DNA of 64,000 bases from Sphingobium sp. AS12 (GCF_019097845.1 NZ_JAHRGM010000035.1:310001-374000), one strand, 5' to 3'. Positions 50,151 to 59,738 are shown, numbered from the stretch's first letter. Program-made: numbers and translations. Notes: generated from the letters alone by a model not told the origin.

Positions 50151-53100
50151 ATGAATTTTCGGAATATATCGGCTTGGGCCATTCGCAATCCGGTGACGCC
50201 GCTCGTCATGTTCGCGGCGTTGTTGCTGGCTGGTCTGGTCAGTTTCAGCCGCATGGACATCAACAATAATCCCGACATCAGCTTTCCGATGGTCAGCGTC
50301 GTCGTCAGCCAGCCCGGCGCGGCCCCGACCGAGCTGGAAACGCAGGTTACCCAGCGGGTCGAGGCGGCGGTGCGCGGCATCAGCGGCGTCGATGAAATCA
50401 CATCCTTCGTGTCCGAAGGCCGGTCGCTGAGCAACGTCCAGTTCGTGATCGGCACGCCGGTCGACCGGGCCGTCAACGACGTCAAAAACGCGGTCGACCA
50501 GATTCGCAGCGACCTGCCCGACGGCATTTTGGAACCGCAGGTCACCCGCATCGACATTGATGGCGGGCCGATCGCCTATTTCAGCGCCGAAGCGACCGAC
50601 ATGACGCTGGAAGAGCTGTCCTGGTATGTCGACAATACCGTGGCCAAGCGGTTGCGGTCGATCAGCGGCATGGCGGCGGTCAATCGCGGTGGCGGCGTCA
50701 GCCGGGAAATCCGCGTCATTCTGGACCCCGCCAAATTGCAGGCGTTCGGGATCACCGCCGCGCAGGTCAACCAGCAGTTGCAGCAGGTCAACATCAACGC
50801 GGCGGGCGGGCGTACCGAAATTGCCGGGGCCGAACAGTCGATCCGCGTGCTGGGCAACGCCGCCAATGCGCGTGATCTGGGTGCGACCCAGATCGCCATC
50901 AGCGGCGGTCGCACGGTCAAGCTGGCCGACATTGCCGACGTGCGCGACATGTATGCCGAACAGCGCAACCTGTCGTTGATGAACGGGCGTCAGGTCACCA
51001 GTTTCAGCCTGGAAAAGGCCAAGGGCGCGTCCGACGTCACCGTCTATGACGAAGCGATGAAGGAGCTGGACAAGCTGCGCAAGGAAAACCCAAAGGTCAC
51101 CTTCAAGCAGCTCTATACCAGCGTCGACTACACCAAGGACCAATATCATTCGGCGATGGCCGCGATGATCGAGGGCGCGGTGCTGGCGGTCGTGATCGTG
51201 TTCCTGTTCCTGCGTGACTGGCGATCGACGATGATTTCGGCGCTGGCCATCCCGCTGTCGGCGATTCCCGCCTTCTGGTTCATGGACATGATGGGCTTCA
51301 CGCTCAACTTCATCTCGCTGCTGGCCTTGAGCCTGGTGGCAGGGGTACTGGTCGATGACGCCATCGTGGAAATTGAGAATATCGTGCGCCACATGCGCAT
51401 GGGCAAAAGCGCCTATCAGGCGTCGATCGACGCGGCCGACGAAATCGGTCTGGCGGTGCTGGCGACGACCATGGCGATCGTCGCGGTGTTCCTGCCCGTT
51501 GCGTTGATGCCGGGTATTTCGGGGCAATTCTTCATCCAGTTCGGCATGACCGTGGTTGTGTCCGTCCTTATGAGCCTGGCGGTGGCGCGGCTGATCACAC
51601 CGATGCTGGCTGCCTATTTCCTCAAGGCCCATGGTGCCCAGAGCCATGGCGAGGGGTGGATGATGGACCGCTATATGGACGTGCTGCGCTGGTCGCTTGA
51701 TGAGCGCCGTGCCATCGCCCATCGAGCGCGGGGCGGATGGCGGCGCTTTACCGCGATTTTTCTGGATCACCGGATGTGGACCGTCGGCATCGGTTTTCTG
51801 GCCTTTGTCGGCACGATCATTGCCTTTGCGACCTTGCCCATGACCTTCCAGCCGGTCACCAACACCGATTTCAGTCAGGTGAAGATCGAGACGGTGCCAG
51901 GCAGCACATTGGCGCAGACGACCGCGATTACCCGCCGGGTCGCCGACATGCTGGCGGCCGACACTGACGTGGTCGATGCGGCTTTTGCCGACATCGAAAC
52001 CACCAGTGCCGACATTTTCCTGACGCTCAAGAAAGATCGTCCGATTTCCTCGGTGGACTGGGAGCGCAAGATCGCACCGAAATTCCAGACGATCGCCGAT
52101 GCGCGGGTGAATTTCCAGTCGCAGTCCGGTGGCGGCTTTGGCCGCGATGTCATCCTGATGTTCGGGTCTGACGATCCGGTGAAGCTGGATGCCGCCGCCA
52201 ACGAACTGGTCGCCGAAATGGCCAAGATTCGTGAGTTGCGCGCGCCGCGCGTGCAGGGCGACATGCAGCGCCCCGAAATCATCATCAAGCCGCGGCTGGA
52301 CCTGGCCGCCAGCATGGGCGTGACCACCGCGGCGCTCAGCCAGACCATCCGCATCGCGACGATTGGCGATATCGACCAGAACAGCGCCAAATTCTCGCTG
52401 ACCGACCGCCAGATTCCGATCCGCGTGTCGATTGCCGAGGATAGCCGCAAGGATATCGGTACGATCGAGAATATGCCGGTGCCTACGATCAATGGCGGAT
52501 CGGTGCCGTTGAAGGTCGTGGCTGACATCAGCTTTGGCGCCGGGCCGACGCAGATCCGCCGCTACAACCAGATCCGCCGGATCGTCGTCGGGGCTGACCT
52601 GGCGCCGGGCATCGTTACCAGCCAGGCCAATGCCAAGATCAACGCCATTCCGATCATGAAGCAGATCAAGGAAGGCAAGTTGCAGGGCGTGCAGCAGATC
52701 ACCGCAGGCGATGCCAAGTGGCAGGGCGAGATGATCGAGAATTTCATCATCGCGGTCATTTCCGGCATTCTGCTGGTGCTGGCGGTGCTGGTGTTGCTCT
52801 ACAAGCGGATCATGCCGCCCTTCGTCAATCTGGGGTCGTTGTTGCTGGCCCCGCTGGGCGGCGCGCTGGCGTTGCATGTTGCGGGCCAACCCGTGTCCAT
52901 GCCGGTGTTCATCGGCCTGCTGATGCTGCTGGGTATCGTCGCCAAGAACTCGATCCTGGTCATCGACTTCGCGCTGGAGGAGATGGAAAAGGGCGTGCCC
53001 AAATATGAAGCGATCATGGATGCAGGTCACAAGCGTGCCCAGCCGATCGTCATGACCACCGTGGCGATGGTCGCGGGCATGGTGCCGACGGCGCTGTCGC

Positions 53101-53315
53101 TGTCGGGCGACGGCGCATGGCGCGCGCCGATGGGCATCACGGTGATCGGCGGACTGATCCTGTCCACCGTGCTGACGCTAGTGATCGTGCCGGCGACCTT
53201 CAGCCTGGCGATCGCGATCGAAAGCTGGGTCGGGCAGCGCCTGGGCCGGGGTCTGCTGACCTACAAGCCGGGCGATGACAAGGAAACGCCGGGGCATGTC
53301 CAACCGGCGGAGTAA
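50151..53315 (+). CDS. RND efflux permease (HAE1-like)
   Basis: 1054 aa. Twelve membrane helices with two large periplasmic loops; the start ISAWAIRNPVTPLVMFAALL and helix 4 (LVAGVLVDDAIVEIENIVRH) with the paired aspartates for proton relay are typical. The second half has GIVAKNSILVIDFALEEMEK and VTTVAMVAGMVPTALSLSGD. Proton-driven export of drugs or other compounds; the substrate cannot be told. Paired with the adaptor; no outer-membrane component is in the window. Confidence 0.95.
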   Translation: MNFRNISAWAIRNPVTPLVMFAALLLAGLVSFSRMDINNNPDISFPMVSVVVSQPGAAPTELETQVTQRVEAAVRGISGVDEITSFVSEGRSLSNVQFVIGTPVDRAVNDVKNAVDQIRSDLPDGILEPQVTRIDIDGGPIAYFSAEATDMTLEELSWYVDNTVAKRLRSISGMAAVNRGGGVSREIRVILDPAKLQAFGITAAQVNQQLQQVNINAAGGRTEIAGAEQSIRVLGNAANARDLGATQIAISGGRTVKLADIADVRDMYAEQRNLSLMNGRQVTSFSLEKAKGASDVTVYDEAMKELDKLRKENPKVTFKQLYTSVDYTKDQYHSAMAAMIEGAVLAVVIVFLFLRDWRSTMISALAIPLSAIPAFWFMDMMGFTLNFISLLALSLVAGVLVDDAIVEIENIVRHMRMGKSAYQASIDAADEIGLAVLATTMAIVAVFLPVALMPGISGQFFIQFGMTVVVSVLMSLAVARLITPMLAAYFLKAHGAQSHGEGWMMDRYMDVLRWSLDERRAIAHRARGGWRRFTAIFLDHRMWTVGIGFLAFVGTIIAFATLPMTFQPVTNTDFSQVKIETVPGSTLAQTTAITRRVADMLAADTDVVDAAFADIETTSADIFLTLKKDRPISSVDWERKIAPKFQTIADARVNFQSQSGGGFGRDVILMFGSDDPVKLDAAANELVAEMAKIRELRAPRVQGDMQRPEIIIKPRLDLAASMGVTTAALSQTIRIATIGDIDQNSAKFSLTDRQIPIRVSIAEDSRKDIGTIENMPVPTINGGSVPLKVVADISFGAGPTQIRRYNQIRRIVVGADLAPGIVTSQANAKINAIPIMKQIKEGKLQGVQQITAGDAKWQGEMIENFIIAVISGILLVLAVLVLLYKRIMPPFVNLGSLLLAPLGGALALHVAGQPVSMPVFIGLLMLLGIVAKNSILVIDFALEEMEKGVPKYEAIMDAGHKRAQPIVMTTVAMVAGMVPTALSLSGDGAWRAPMGITVIGGLILSTVLTLVIVPATFSLAIAIESWVGQRLGRGLLTYKPGDDKETPGHVQPAE

Positions 53316-53374
53316 GGCGGGCAGCAAAACAACGCTTTGCCTGAACGAAACGGCGGCGTAACCGTTGGGGAGCC

Positions 53375-54640
53375 ATGAAGTTGCTCCGCGTCCCCCGGTC
53401 GATCGGCGAAAGCCTGCCCAATCCCGCGCGACGGATGCGGTTGCTGGCGACGGGGATGTTGCTGGCGATGGCGGCGCTGTTCATCGCTGCGCGCAGCACC
53501 GCGCATCTGCACCCGGCCATCGGTTTCGTGCAGGCCTTTGCCGAGGCAGCGATGGTCGGTGGCCTGGCCGACTGGTTTGCGGTCACGGCCCTGTTCCGAC
53601 ACCCGCTGGGCCTGCCCATCCCGCACACCGCGATCATCCCGCGCAACAAGGACCGGATCGGCGAGACGCTGGCCATCTTCCTGCGCGACAATTTCCTGAC
53701 CCCTGCGGTCGTCGCGCGGCGGATGCGCGGCATGGATGTCGCCGCCGCTGCCGGGCGTTTCCTCGCCAGCCCCTCGGCGGGCGACGGGCGGCTGCGCGAG
53801 GGCGCGTCGCGCCTGATCGCCGACATGCTGGAGGCGCTCGACCAGGAACGGCTGGGCGGCATGGTGAAGGGCGCGATCGGCCAGCGGCTGCGCGGCATCA
53901 ATATCGGCCCACTGGTGGGGCAAGCGATCGAAGCGGCGATGCGTGATGGCCGCCACGCGCCTGTCATGGACGGCATCATCCATTGGGCCGACCGCACGCT
54001 GGAGGCGAATGATCATCTGATCCGCCAGATGGTGCATGACAAGGCGGGCAAAGTATTGCGCTGGACCGGGCTGGACGAAAATCTGGCCAATGCGATCATC
54101 GACGGGCTGCGCAAGATGCTGGCGGAAATGGCCGCCGATCCGGGTCATAGCCTGCGGCTGAAGGCCGAGGAGGGGATGGCGAAGCTCGCCTTCGACCTCC
54201 AGTTCGACATTGAGATGCAAGCGAAGGCAGCGCAAATCCGCGACGAAATTCTCGACAACCCGGCGATGCAGCGCTGGATCGACGGCCTTTGGGAACAGGC
54301 GCGCAGCGGGTTGCTGCGCGCGGTGCGTGATCCGGGCAAGGCGATGGCCGGGCGACTGGGCGAGGCGCTGCGTCAGTTGGGTGGCACGTTGCAGGAGGAT
54401 GCGCGGCTGCGCCATGTCATCAACCGCTTCGTGCGCCGCGCGGCGGTAGGGGCGACCGCCACCTATGGCGACGCGATCGTCCGGCTGGTCAGCGACACGG
54501 TGCGCGGCTGGGACGCGGGCACCATCACCAATCGGCTTGAGGGCGCGGTTGGCCGCGACCTGCAATATATCCGCATCAACGGCACGCTGGTCGGTGGGCT
54601 GGTGGGGCTGATCATCCATGCCATCGACACGCTGTTCTAG
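53375..54640 (+). CDS. DUF445 membrane protein
   Basis: 421 aa. A hydrophobic N-terminal segment (RLLATGMLLAMAALFIAARS) is followed by AFAEAAMVGGLADWFAVTAL, the DUF445 signature, and FRHPLGLPIPHTAIIPRNKD; a long coiled middle and a C-terminal membrane helix (GTLVGGLVGLIIHAIDTLF) complete the topology. The function is unknown; it is widespread in proteobacteria. It lies 59 bases after the RND permease but need not belong to that operon. Confidence 0.9.
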   Translation: MKLLRVPRSIGESLPNPARRMRLLATGMLLAMAALFIAARSTAHLHPAIGFVQAFAEAAMVGGLADWFAVTALFRHPLGLPIPHTAIIPRNKDRIGETLAIFLRDNFLTPAVVARRMRGMDVAAAAGRFLASPSAGDGRLREGASRLIADMLEALDQERLGGMVKGAIGQRLRGINIGPLVGQAIEAAMRDGRHAPVMDGIIHWADRTLEANDHLIRQMVHDKAGKVLRWTGLDENLANAIIDGLRKMLAEMAADPGHSLRLKAEEGMAKLAFDLQFDIEMQAKAAQIRDEILDNPAMQRWIDGLWEQARSGLLRAVRDPGKAMAGRLGEALRQLGGTLQEDARLRHVINRFVRRAAVGATATYGDAIVRLVSDTVRGWDAGTITNRLEGAVGRDLQYIRINGTLVGGLVGLIIHAIDTLF

Positions 54641-54821
54641 GCCCAATCGACATTCAGCCCTGACGGCCTGCAAATGGCGGTTTCCCGTGCTTCCGGTGCT
54701 CACCTACTTTTAGTAGGCTGCGCTCCGGGTCACGACAAACCACCATTTTCGGCTCGTCATCATCTGAATTTCGACCGGCCCTAACTGGTAAAAGCATAGC
54801 ATCTGCGGGACCTGAAAAATG

Positions 54822-54856
54822 ATGTTGCAACATATCATAAAAATATGATGTAACAT
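54822..54856 (+). promoter_or_regulatory. Two palindromic boxes upstream of the TonB-like gene
   Basis: ATGTTGCAACAT (54822-54833, perfect palindrome) and ATGTAACAT (54848-54856) lie 46-80 bases before the start codon, with an AT-rich spacer containing ATCATAAAAATATGAT. They look like a paired operator, perhaps for metal- or nutrient-controlled expression; the regulator is unknown. Upstream, the small hairpin CCTACT-TTT-AGTAGG (54703-54717) lies in the 260-base gene-free gap after the DUF445 gene. Confidence 0.45.
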
Positions 54857-54901
54857 GTCATGCACCGTCCAGCAGCGGACGGGCAGGAGAGGAGTCGGGC
54901 G

Positions 54902-55624
54902 ATGCGGATGAGCATGATGCAGGCAGCCATCGGGCATGGGAGAATAGCAGGTGCAGGCGAGAGGCCGACACCGTCGGGCTATCGCAGCGGCACTGGGTCG
55001 CCGGTTGGCATTGGCGGGGCGATCGCCGTCCATGCGCTGGTGATCGGGGCGTGGCTGCTGATCCCCAAAGAGGTGATCGATACCGTTTTCACACCACCGC
55101 CGTTGACGACGACAAATATCCCGATCAGTGAGCCGCCGCCGCCCGAACCCGACGAACAGACCGTCGAGAAACCGATCAAGACTCGCCCGACCGAGCAGCA
55201 ACCCACCGCTACGGATCCGATCGTGCCGGGCGCGCAGGGCGATCCCGTCATCACCGGCGGCACCGGGACGGCAGACGGGATTGATCCTGGCCCCACCATC
55301 ATCCTGCCGCCCATCGATCCGCCCCATGTGCCTGTGCTGGTCGATGCCGGTATCGATCCGCGCGCGCTGTCGCAGTTTCAGCCCGATTATCCCGGTGCGA
55401 TGATCCGTCAGGGACTGGAAGGGGCGGTGACGGTGCGGGTCACGATCAGTGCGGAAGGGCGCGTCACAGACATCGCAAGGATTTCGGCGACCGACGAGAG
55501 TTTCTGGATCGCCACCCAGCGCCACGCCCTGCGCAAATGGCGCTTCCGCCCCGCCACGCGCGATGGCGTACCAGTGGCGACGACGAAAACCCTGACGGTG
55601 CGCTTCACCCTGACGGACCGGTGA
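54902..55624 (+). CDS. TonB-like energy transducer
   Basis: 240 aa from the ATG at 54902, with GGAG 7 bases upstream; an earlier start at 54860 lacks such a site. One membrane anchor (GGAIAVHALVIGAWLLIP), a proline-rich rod (SEPPPPEPDEQTVEKPIKTR) and a C-terminal TonB domain (DYPGAMIRQGLEGAVTVRVT, ATQRHALRKWRFRPATRDG). It transmits proton-motive force to outer-membrane receptors. ExbB/ExbD are not nearby. It stands alone. Confidence 0.9.
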   Translation: MRMSMMQAAIGHGRIAGAGERPTPSGYRSGTGSPVGIGGAIAVHALVIGAWLLIPKEVIDTVFTPPPLTTTNIPISEPPPPEPDEQTVEKPIKTRPTEQQPTATDPIVPGAQGDPVITGGTGTADGIDPGPTIILPPIDPPHVPVLVDAGIDPRALSQFQPDYPGAMIRQGLEGAVTVRVTISAEGRVTDIARISATDESFWIATQRHALRKWRFRPATRDGVPVATTKTLTVRFTLTDR

Positions 55625-55703
55625 CGCGCGACGCCCATCTTCCCCACAAGGCGAGGATGGGCGTTGCATCACCCCTTTTGCATCCGGCCGCGGCCTGCAC
55701 TAT

Positions 55704-56174
55704 ATGGGCGACATGGCGATTTTTCCCCGTCCCGTTTCCCCCAAGAGCGCGCTTGGCGATCTGTGGGGCTATTTCCGCCAGCCGCGCCAGCATAAATGGC
55801 CGCTGCTGGGGGTTTCGATGGCGTTCACCTGGGTGATCGTGTGGACCTTCATCACCGACGCCAACACCAACACCATGCCCACGCGCAACAAGATCATCTA
55901 TGTCCAGAGTTGGGACGCGAATCGCAGCGATGCGGCGATCATCCTGCAACAGAAAATGGACTTGGCCCGGCGCGACGCCATATTGCAGAAAAATCAGGTG
56001 GAGATGCAGAAGATTGCCGATGCGTTCGGCATCGACTGGCGCAAGGATGAGGCGCGCAATACCGCCCGGCGCAAGGAAGCGGTCAAGCAGATCAACGCCA
56101 TGCTCGACCAGCGGCTGGTGAAGGCGGAGGCTGAGAGCAAGCCGGGCGCGCAACCGGAAGTCGCCAAACCCTGA
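55704..56174 (+). CDS. Conserved membrane protein upstream of ribD, 156 aa
   Basis: One membrane helix (WPLLGVSMAFTWVIVWTFIT) after a cytoplasmic N-terminus, then a long charged coiled region (RRDAILQKNQVEMQKIADAF, ARRKEAVKQINAMLDQRLVK). A start at 55713 is equally possible. No catalytic motif is seen. The stop overlaps the region where the ribD protein probably begins, which suggests cotranscription with the riboflavin genes. The function is unknown. Confidence 0.72.
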   Translation: MGDMAIFPRPVSPKSALGDLWGYFRQPRQHKWPLLGVSMAFTWVIVWTFITDANTNTMPTRNKIIYVQSWDANRSDAAIILQQKMDLARRDAILQKNQVEMQKIADAFGIDWRKDEARNTARRKEAVKQINAMLDQRLVKAEAESKPGAQPEVAKP

Positions 56175-56209
56175 GCCAGACGTCCACGCCTGCCGCCGAC
56201 CGGCGTTTC

Positions 56210-57163
56210 ATGGCTGCTGCCATCGCGCTGTCGGGGCGCGGGCGCGGACTTTCTACCCCCAATCCCAATGTCGGCTGCCTGATCGTCAAGGACGGCCATG
56301 TCGTGGGACGTGGCTGGACGCAAAAGGGAGGTCGCCCCCATGCCGAAGCGCAGGCGCTGGGGCAGGCAATGGAGCAGGCCCATGGGGCGACGGCCTATGT
56401 GACGCTGGAGCCCTGTTTTCATCTGTCGCCGCGCGGGCCGCGCTGTGCGGACCTGATGGCGCGTGCCGGAGTGGCGCGGGTGGTGATCGCCCTGCGCGAC
56501 CCCGATCCGCGGACCGACGGGCAGGGCGCGGCCTGGCTGCGCGAGCGTGGCATCACGGTCGAGATGGGATTGCTGGCGGAGGAAGCTGCGCGCGCCATGG
56601 CGGGCTTTGTGCTGCGCCAGACGCGCGGGCGGCCGCATGTGACGCTTAAACTCGGCCTCTCGCTCGACGGCCGAATCGCGCTGGCCGACGGCTCCAGCCG
56701 CTGGATCACCGGGCCGGATGCGCGCGCCCATGCCCATTTAGAGCGGGCGCGGCACGACGCGATATTGGTGGGCGGCGGCACACTGCGCGCCGATGCGCCG
56801 GGGCTGGACGTGCGGCTGGCTGGGTTGGAAGATCGCTCGCCGCGCCGGATATTGCTCAGCCGTGGCGAAGCGCTCGCCGGCTGGGAACGGATCGGCGCGC
56901 CCGACGAGATTGCCGCGCTCGACCGTGTCGATCATCTGCTGGTGGAGGGGGGCGCGGAAACGGCGGCAGCCTTCCTGCGCGCGGGACTGGTCGACCGGCT
57001 GCTGCTCTATCGCGCACCCATCATCATCGGCGCGGGACTGGCGGGAATTGGCGACATTGGCCTGATGAATCTGGGCGATGCGCATGGCCGCTGGCGGCTG
57101 ACCGACGAGCGGCGGCTGGGGGTCGATCGGCTGGAGGTTTACGAGGCGGTGTCGAGCGCTTAG
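56210..57163 (+). CDS. ribD: Bifunctional riboflavin deaminase/reductase
   Basis: Deaminates and reduces the pyrimidine intermediate of riboflavin synthesis. N-terminal deaminase: HAEAQAL, then LEPCFHLSPRGPRC (zinc site). C-terminal reductase: HVTLKLGLSLDGRIALADGS and HLLVEGGAETAAAFLRAGLV. The ATG at 56210 lies at the position that is usually residue ~7-15 of the family (MAAAIALSGRG), and no ATG, GTG or TTG lies upstream in frame; a CTG at 56171, overlapping the previous stop, is a possible true start. Confidence 0.93.
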   Translation: MAAAIALSGRGRGLSTPNPNVGCLIVKDGHVVGRGWTQKGGRPHAEAQALGQAMEQAHGATAYVTLEPCFHLSPRGPRCADLMARAGVARVVIALRDPDPRTDGQGAAWLRERGITVEMGLLAEEAARAMAGFVLRQTRGRPHVTLKLGLSLDGRIALADGSSRWITGPDARAHAHLERARHDAILVGGGTLRADAPGLDVRLAGLEDRSPRRILLSRGEALAGWERIGAPDEIAALDRVDHLLVEGGAETAAAFLRAGLVDRLLLYRAPIIIGAGLAGIGDIGLMNLGDAHGRWRLTDERRLGVDRLEVYEAVSSA

Positions 57164-57179
57164 AGCCACTTTACAATTT

Positions 57180-57242
57180 CCGTTCGGTTCGGGCTTGTCA
57201 GAGAACAGTGCGCGTCATTCTCGACAAGCTCGAACCGAACGG
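57180..57242. repeat. Palindromic repeat between ribD and ribE
   Basis: CCGTTCGGTTCGGGCTTGTC faces GACAAGCTCGAACCGAACGG over 63 bases. It ends 28 bases before the ribE start and may separate the two messages. Confidence 0.8.
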
Positions 57243-57270
57243 ATGTGGTTTATAAGGGCCTTTGCGTTTC

Positions 57271-57885
57271 ATGTTCACCGGCATCATCACCGACATCGGC
57301 ACCATCCGCCAGGCGGAGCAACGCGGCGACCTGCGGCTGGTCATCGGCAGCGGCTATGACATGGCGTCGGTCGCGATCGGCGCGTCGATCGCCTGTTCGG
57401 GGGCGTGCCTGACCGTGGTGGAAAAGGGCGCGGACTGGTTCGCGGTCGATTTGTCGGCCGAAACCGTCGCGCGCACCGCGCCGGGTCTGTGGGCGCAGGG
57501 CGGCCGGCTCAATCTGGAACGCGCGCTCAAGGTTGGCGATGAACTGGGCGGGCATATCGTCACCGGCCATGTCGATGGCGTGGGCCATCTGGTGTCGGCC
57601 ACGTCGCAAGGCGATTCGATCCGGCTGGTCGTGGCCGCGCCTGCCGCGCTGGCCGCGGCGCTTGCGGCCAAGGGGTCGATCACGGTGGACGGCATCTCGC
57701 TGACCGTGAACAGCGTCGAGGATCAGCCCGATGGCAGCGTGCATTTCGGCTTGAACATCATCCCGCATACGGCGGCTGAAACGACGCTGGACGCGCTGCC
57801 GCAGGGGCGGGCTTTCAATCTGGAGATTGATGTGCTGGCACGCTATCTTGACCGAATGATGAGTGTTCGCAACCGCACAATGTGA
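57271..57885 (+). CDS. ribE: Riboflavin synthase alpha chain
   Basis: Dismutates two lumazine molecules to riboflavin. 204 aa from the ATG at 57271 (MFTGIITDIGTI), with AAGGG upstream. Two homologous barrel halves: DMASVAIGASIACSGACLTV in the first and LAAKGSITVDGISLTVNSVE in the second; HIVTGHVDGVG and the trimer tail YLDRMM are present. It lies upstream of ribBX with 72 bases between. Confidence 0.95.
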   Translation: MFTGIITDIGTIRQAEQRGDLRLVIGSGYDMASVAIGASIACSGACLTVVEKGADWFAVDLSAETVARTAPGLWAQGGRLNLERALKVGDELGGHIVTGHVDGVGHLVSATSQGDSIRLVVAAPAALAAALAAKGSITVDGISLTVNSVEDQPDGSVHFGLNIIPHTAAETTLDALPQGRAFNLEIDVLARYLDRMMSVRNRTM

Positions 57886-57896
57886 TTGCCTCTTGA

Positions 57897-57918
57897 TATA
57901 ATCACATTGCAATGTGAT
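57897..57918 (+). promoter_or_regulatory. Promoter with palindromic operator before ribBX
   Basis: TATAAT (57897-57902) is a likely -10 box. The perfect palindrome ATCACATTGCAATGTGAT (57901-57918) overlaps its end and the expected start point, and a half-site, CACAATGTGAT, lies just upstream (57876-57886). No FMN riboswitch-like element is recognised here. A repressor bound to the palindrome would block polymerase; the helix-turn-helix on the RibBX protein is a candidate. Confidence 0.6.
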
Positions 57919-57957
57919 ATACGGCCCATCCCGGCGATCGGGAAGGAGTCGTTTGCC

Positions 57958-59238
57958 ATGTCCTCTGCCCTCATAGATACCGTCCGCAGCCTCATCACCG
58001 ATGGCGGCATGTCGCGATCCGGCCTGGCCCGTGCGGCGGGGCTGCACGCCAATTCGCTGCGCAAGCTGGGCGAGGGGGACTGGAACCCGACCGCCGATAC
58101 GCTGGGCAAGCTGGAGGCCTATCTGCTCAAGCGCGAGGGCGGCACTGCGCTCGCCAGCCCCGAAGAAATTATCAACGAAGCCCGCAACGGACGCATGTTC
58201 ATTTTGGTCGATGACGAGGATCGCGAGAATGAGGGCGATCTTGTCATCCCGGCACAGATGGCGACCCCCGACGCGATCAATTTCATGGCCACCCATGGCC
58301 GCGGCCTCATCTGCCTGGCGCTGACCAAGGACCGGGTCGATGAACTGGGCCTGGGCCTGATGAGCCGCAACAACGGCACCCGGCATGAAACCGCCTTCAC
58401 CGTGTCGATCGAGGCGCGCGAGGGGGTGACCACCGGCATCAGCGCGGCTGACCGCGCCCGCACCATATCCGTCGCGATCGACGGGTCGAAGGGCAGGGCG
58501 GATATTGTAACGCCCGGCCATGTCTTTCCGCTGGTGGCCAAGGATGGCGGCGTGCTGGTGCGCACCGGCCATACCGAAGCGGCCGTGGATGTCGCGCGGC
58601 TTGCCGGTCTCAACCCGTCGGGCGTCATCTGCGAAGTGATGAAGGATGACGGCACGATGGCGCGCCTCGACGACCTCATCCCCTTTGCCGCCAAGCACAA
58701 GATGAAGATCGGAACGATCCGCGACCTGATCGCCTATCGCCGCCGCCACGACCATATCGTCGAACGCCGCGCCGAAACCACGTTCCAGAGCCAGTGGGGC
58801 GGTGACTGGAAGGCGATGAGCTTTTACAACAAGGCGACCCAGACCGAGCAGTTGGTCATGCAAAAGGGCCATGTCGACCCCGACAAGCCGACACTGGTGC
58901 GGATGCATCAGTTCGCGCCGCTGAGCGATACGTTCGGCAAACAGGGGCCGCGTTCCGGCCTGCTGCAACGATCCATGGAAATCATCAGCGCGGAGGGCGC
59001 GGGCATCATCGTCCTGCTGCGCGGCGACGAACCCGACGTCCTCACCCGGATGCTCCAGCAAAATGCCGGTATCGCCATTGGCGACATGGATGAACTGCGC
59101 AACTATGGCGCGGGCGCGCAGATATTGGCCGAACTGGGCGTGCATGACATGGTCCTGCTGACCAACAGCCATCACAGCCTGATCGCGCTTGACGGCTATG
59201 ACCTGGCCGTGGTTGGGCAGCGTCCGATCGAGCTGTAA
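57958..59238 (+). CDS. ribBX: HTH-RibB-RibX fusion: DHBP synthase with N-terminal helix-turn-helix
   Basis: 426 aa; the ATG at 57958 has AAGGAG upstream. Residues ~1-60 form a Cro/C1-like helix-turn-helix ([40 protein letters not shown]). Residues ~67-275 are RibB, 3,4-dihydroxy-2-butanone 4-phosphate synthase ([30 protein letters not shown]-like [13 protein letters not shown]). The last ~145 residues resemble RibA but lack the C...CxC zinc cysteines and the RCDC motif, as in the RibBX variant of proteobacteria. It therefore makes the four-carbon precursor, but probably not from GTP. An operator-like palindrome precedes the gene. Confidence 0.85.
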   Translation: MSSALIDTVRSLITDGGMSRSGLARAAGLHANSLRKLGEGDWNPTADTLGKLEAYLLKREGGTALASPEEIINEARNGRMFILVDDEDRENEGDLVIPAQMATPDAINFMATHGRGLICLALTKDRVDELGLGLMSRNNGTRHETAFTVSIEAREGVTTGISAADRARTISVAIDGSKGRADIVTPGHVFPLVAKDGGVLVRTGHTEAAVDVARLAGLNPSGVICEVMKDDGTMARLDDLIPFAAKHKMKIGTIRDLIAYRRRHDHIVERRAETTFQSQWGGDWKAMSFYNKATQTEQLVMQKGHVDPDKPTLVRMHQFAPLSDTFGKQGPRSGLLQRSMEIISAEGAGIIVLLRGDEPDVLTRMLQQNAGIAIGDMDELRNYGAGAQILAELGVHDMVLLTNSHHSLIALDGYDLAVVGQRPIEL

Positions 59239-59248
59239 AGGATTTATC

Positions 59249-59671
59249 ATGGCCAAATTCCTGATCGTCGAAGCGCGCTTCTACGACCATCTCAACGACC
59301 TGCTGATCGAGGGCGCGAAAGCCGCCCTGGATGACGCCGGGCATAAATATGAGGTGGTGACGGTGCCGGGCGCACTGGAAATCCCCGGCGCGATCACACT
59401 GGCGGCCGAAAGCGGTCGCTATGACGGCTTCATTGCCATCGGCGTGGTGATCCGCGGTGAAACCTATCATTTCGAAGTGGTGTCTAACGAAAGCGCCCGC
59501 GGCCTGATGGCGCTCAGCATGGATGCGATCGCGATCGGCAACGGCATTTTGACGGTTGAGAATGAAGCGCAGGCGCTGACCCGCGCTAAGCGGACCGAAA
59601 AGGACAAGGGCGGCGAGGCCGCCAAGGCGGCCATCGCGATGCTGGCCCTGCGCGAACGCTTCGGAGCATAA
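59249..59671 (+). CDS. ribH: 6,7-Dimethyl-8-ribityllumazine synthase
   Basis: Condenses the DHBP carbon unit with the pyrimidine to lumazine. 140 aa from the ATG at 59249, with AAAGGA upstream. [60 protein letters not shown] and [14 protein letters not shown] are the conserved parts. It ends the rib cluster ribD-ribE-ribBX-ribH. Confidence 0.96.
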   Translation: MAKFLIVEARFYDHLNDLLIEGAKAALDDAGHKYEVVTVPGALEIPGAITLAAESGRYDGFIAIGVVIRGETYHFEVVSNESARGLMALSMDAIAIGNGILTVENEAQALTRAKRTEKDKGGEAAKAAIAMLALRERFGA

Positions 59672-59738
59672 AAGTGCGGCAATAGTCCACCTTCTGTGGT
59701 GGACGGTTATCGCCTATGACTTTTCGTTATCCTCCAAC

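Noticed and set aside
49944..53030. Very long open frame (over 1000 codons) on the minus strand across the RND permease gene
   Set aside because: It is antisense to a clear permease, is rich in His, Arg and Asp, and has no protein-like pattern; high GC makes long antisense frames.
57181..57957. FMN riboswitch before ribE or ribBX
   Set aside because: No RFN-like conserved blocks are visible; the gap before ribE holds a palindromic repeat and that before ribBX a short palindromic operator.
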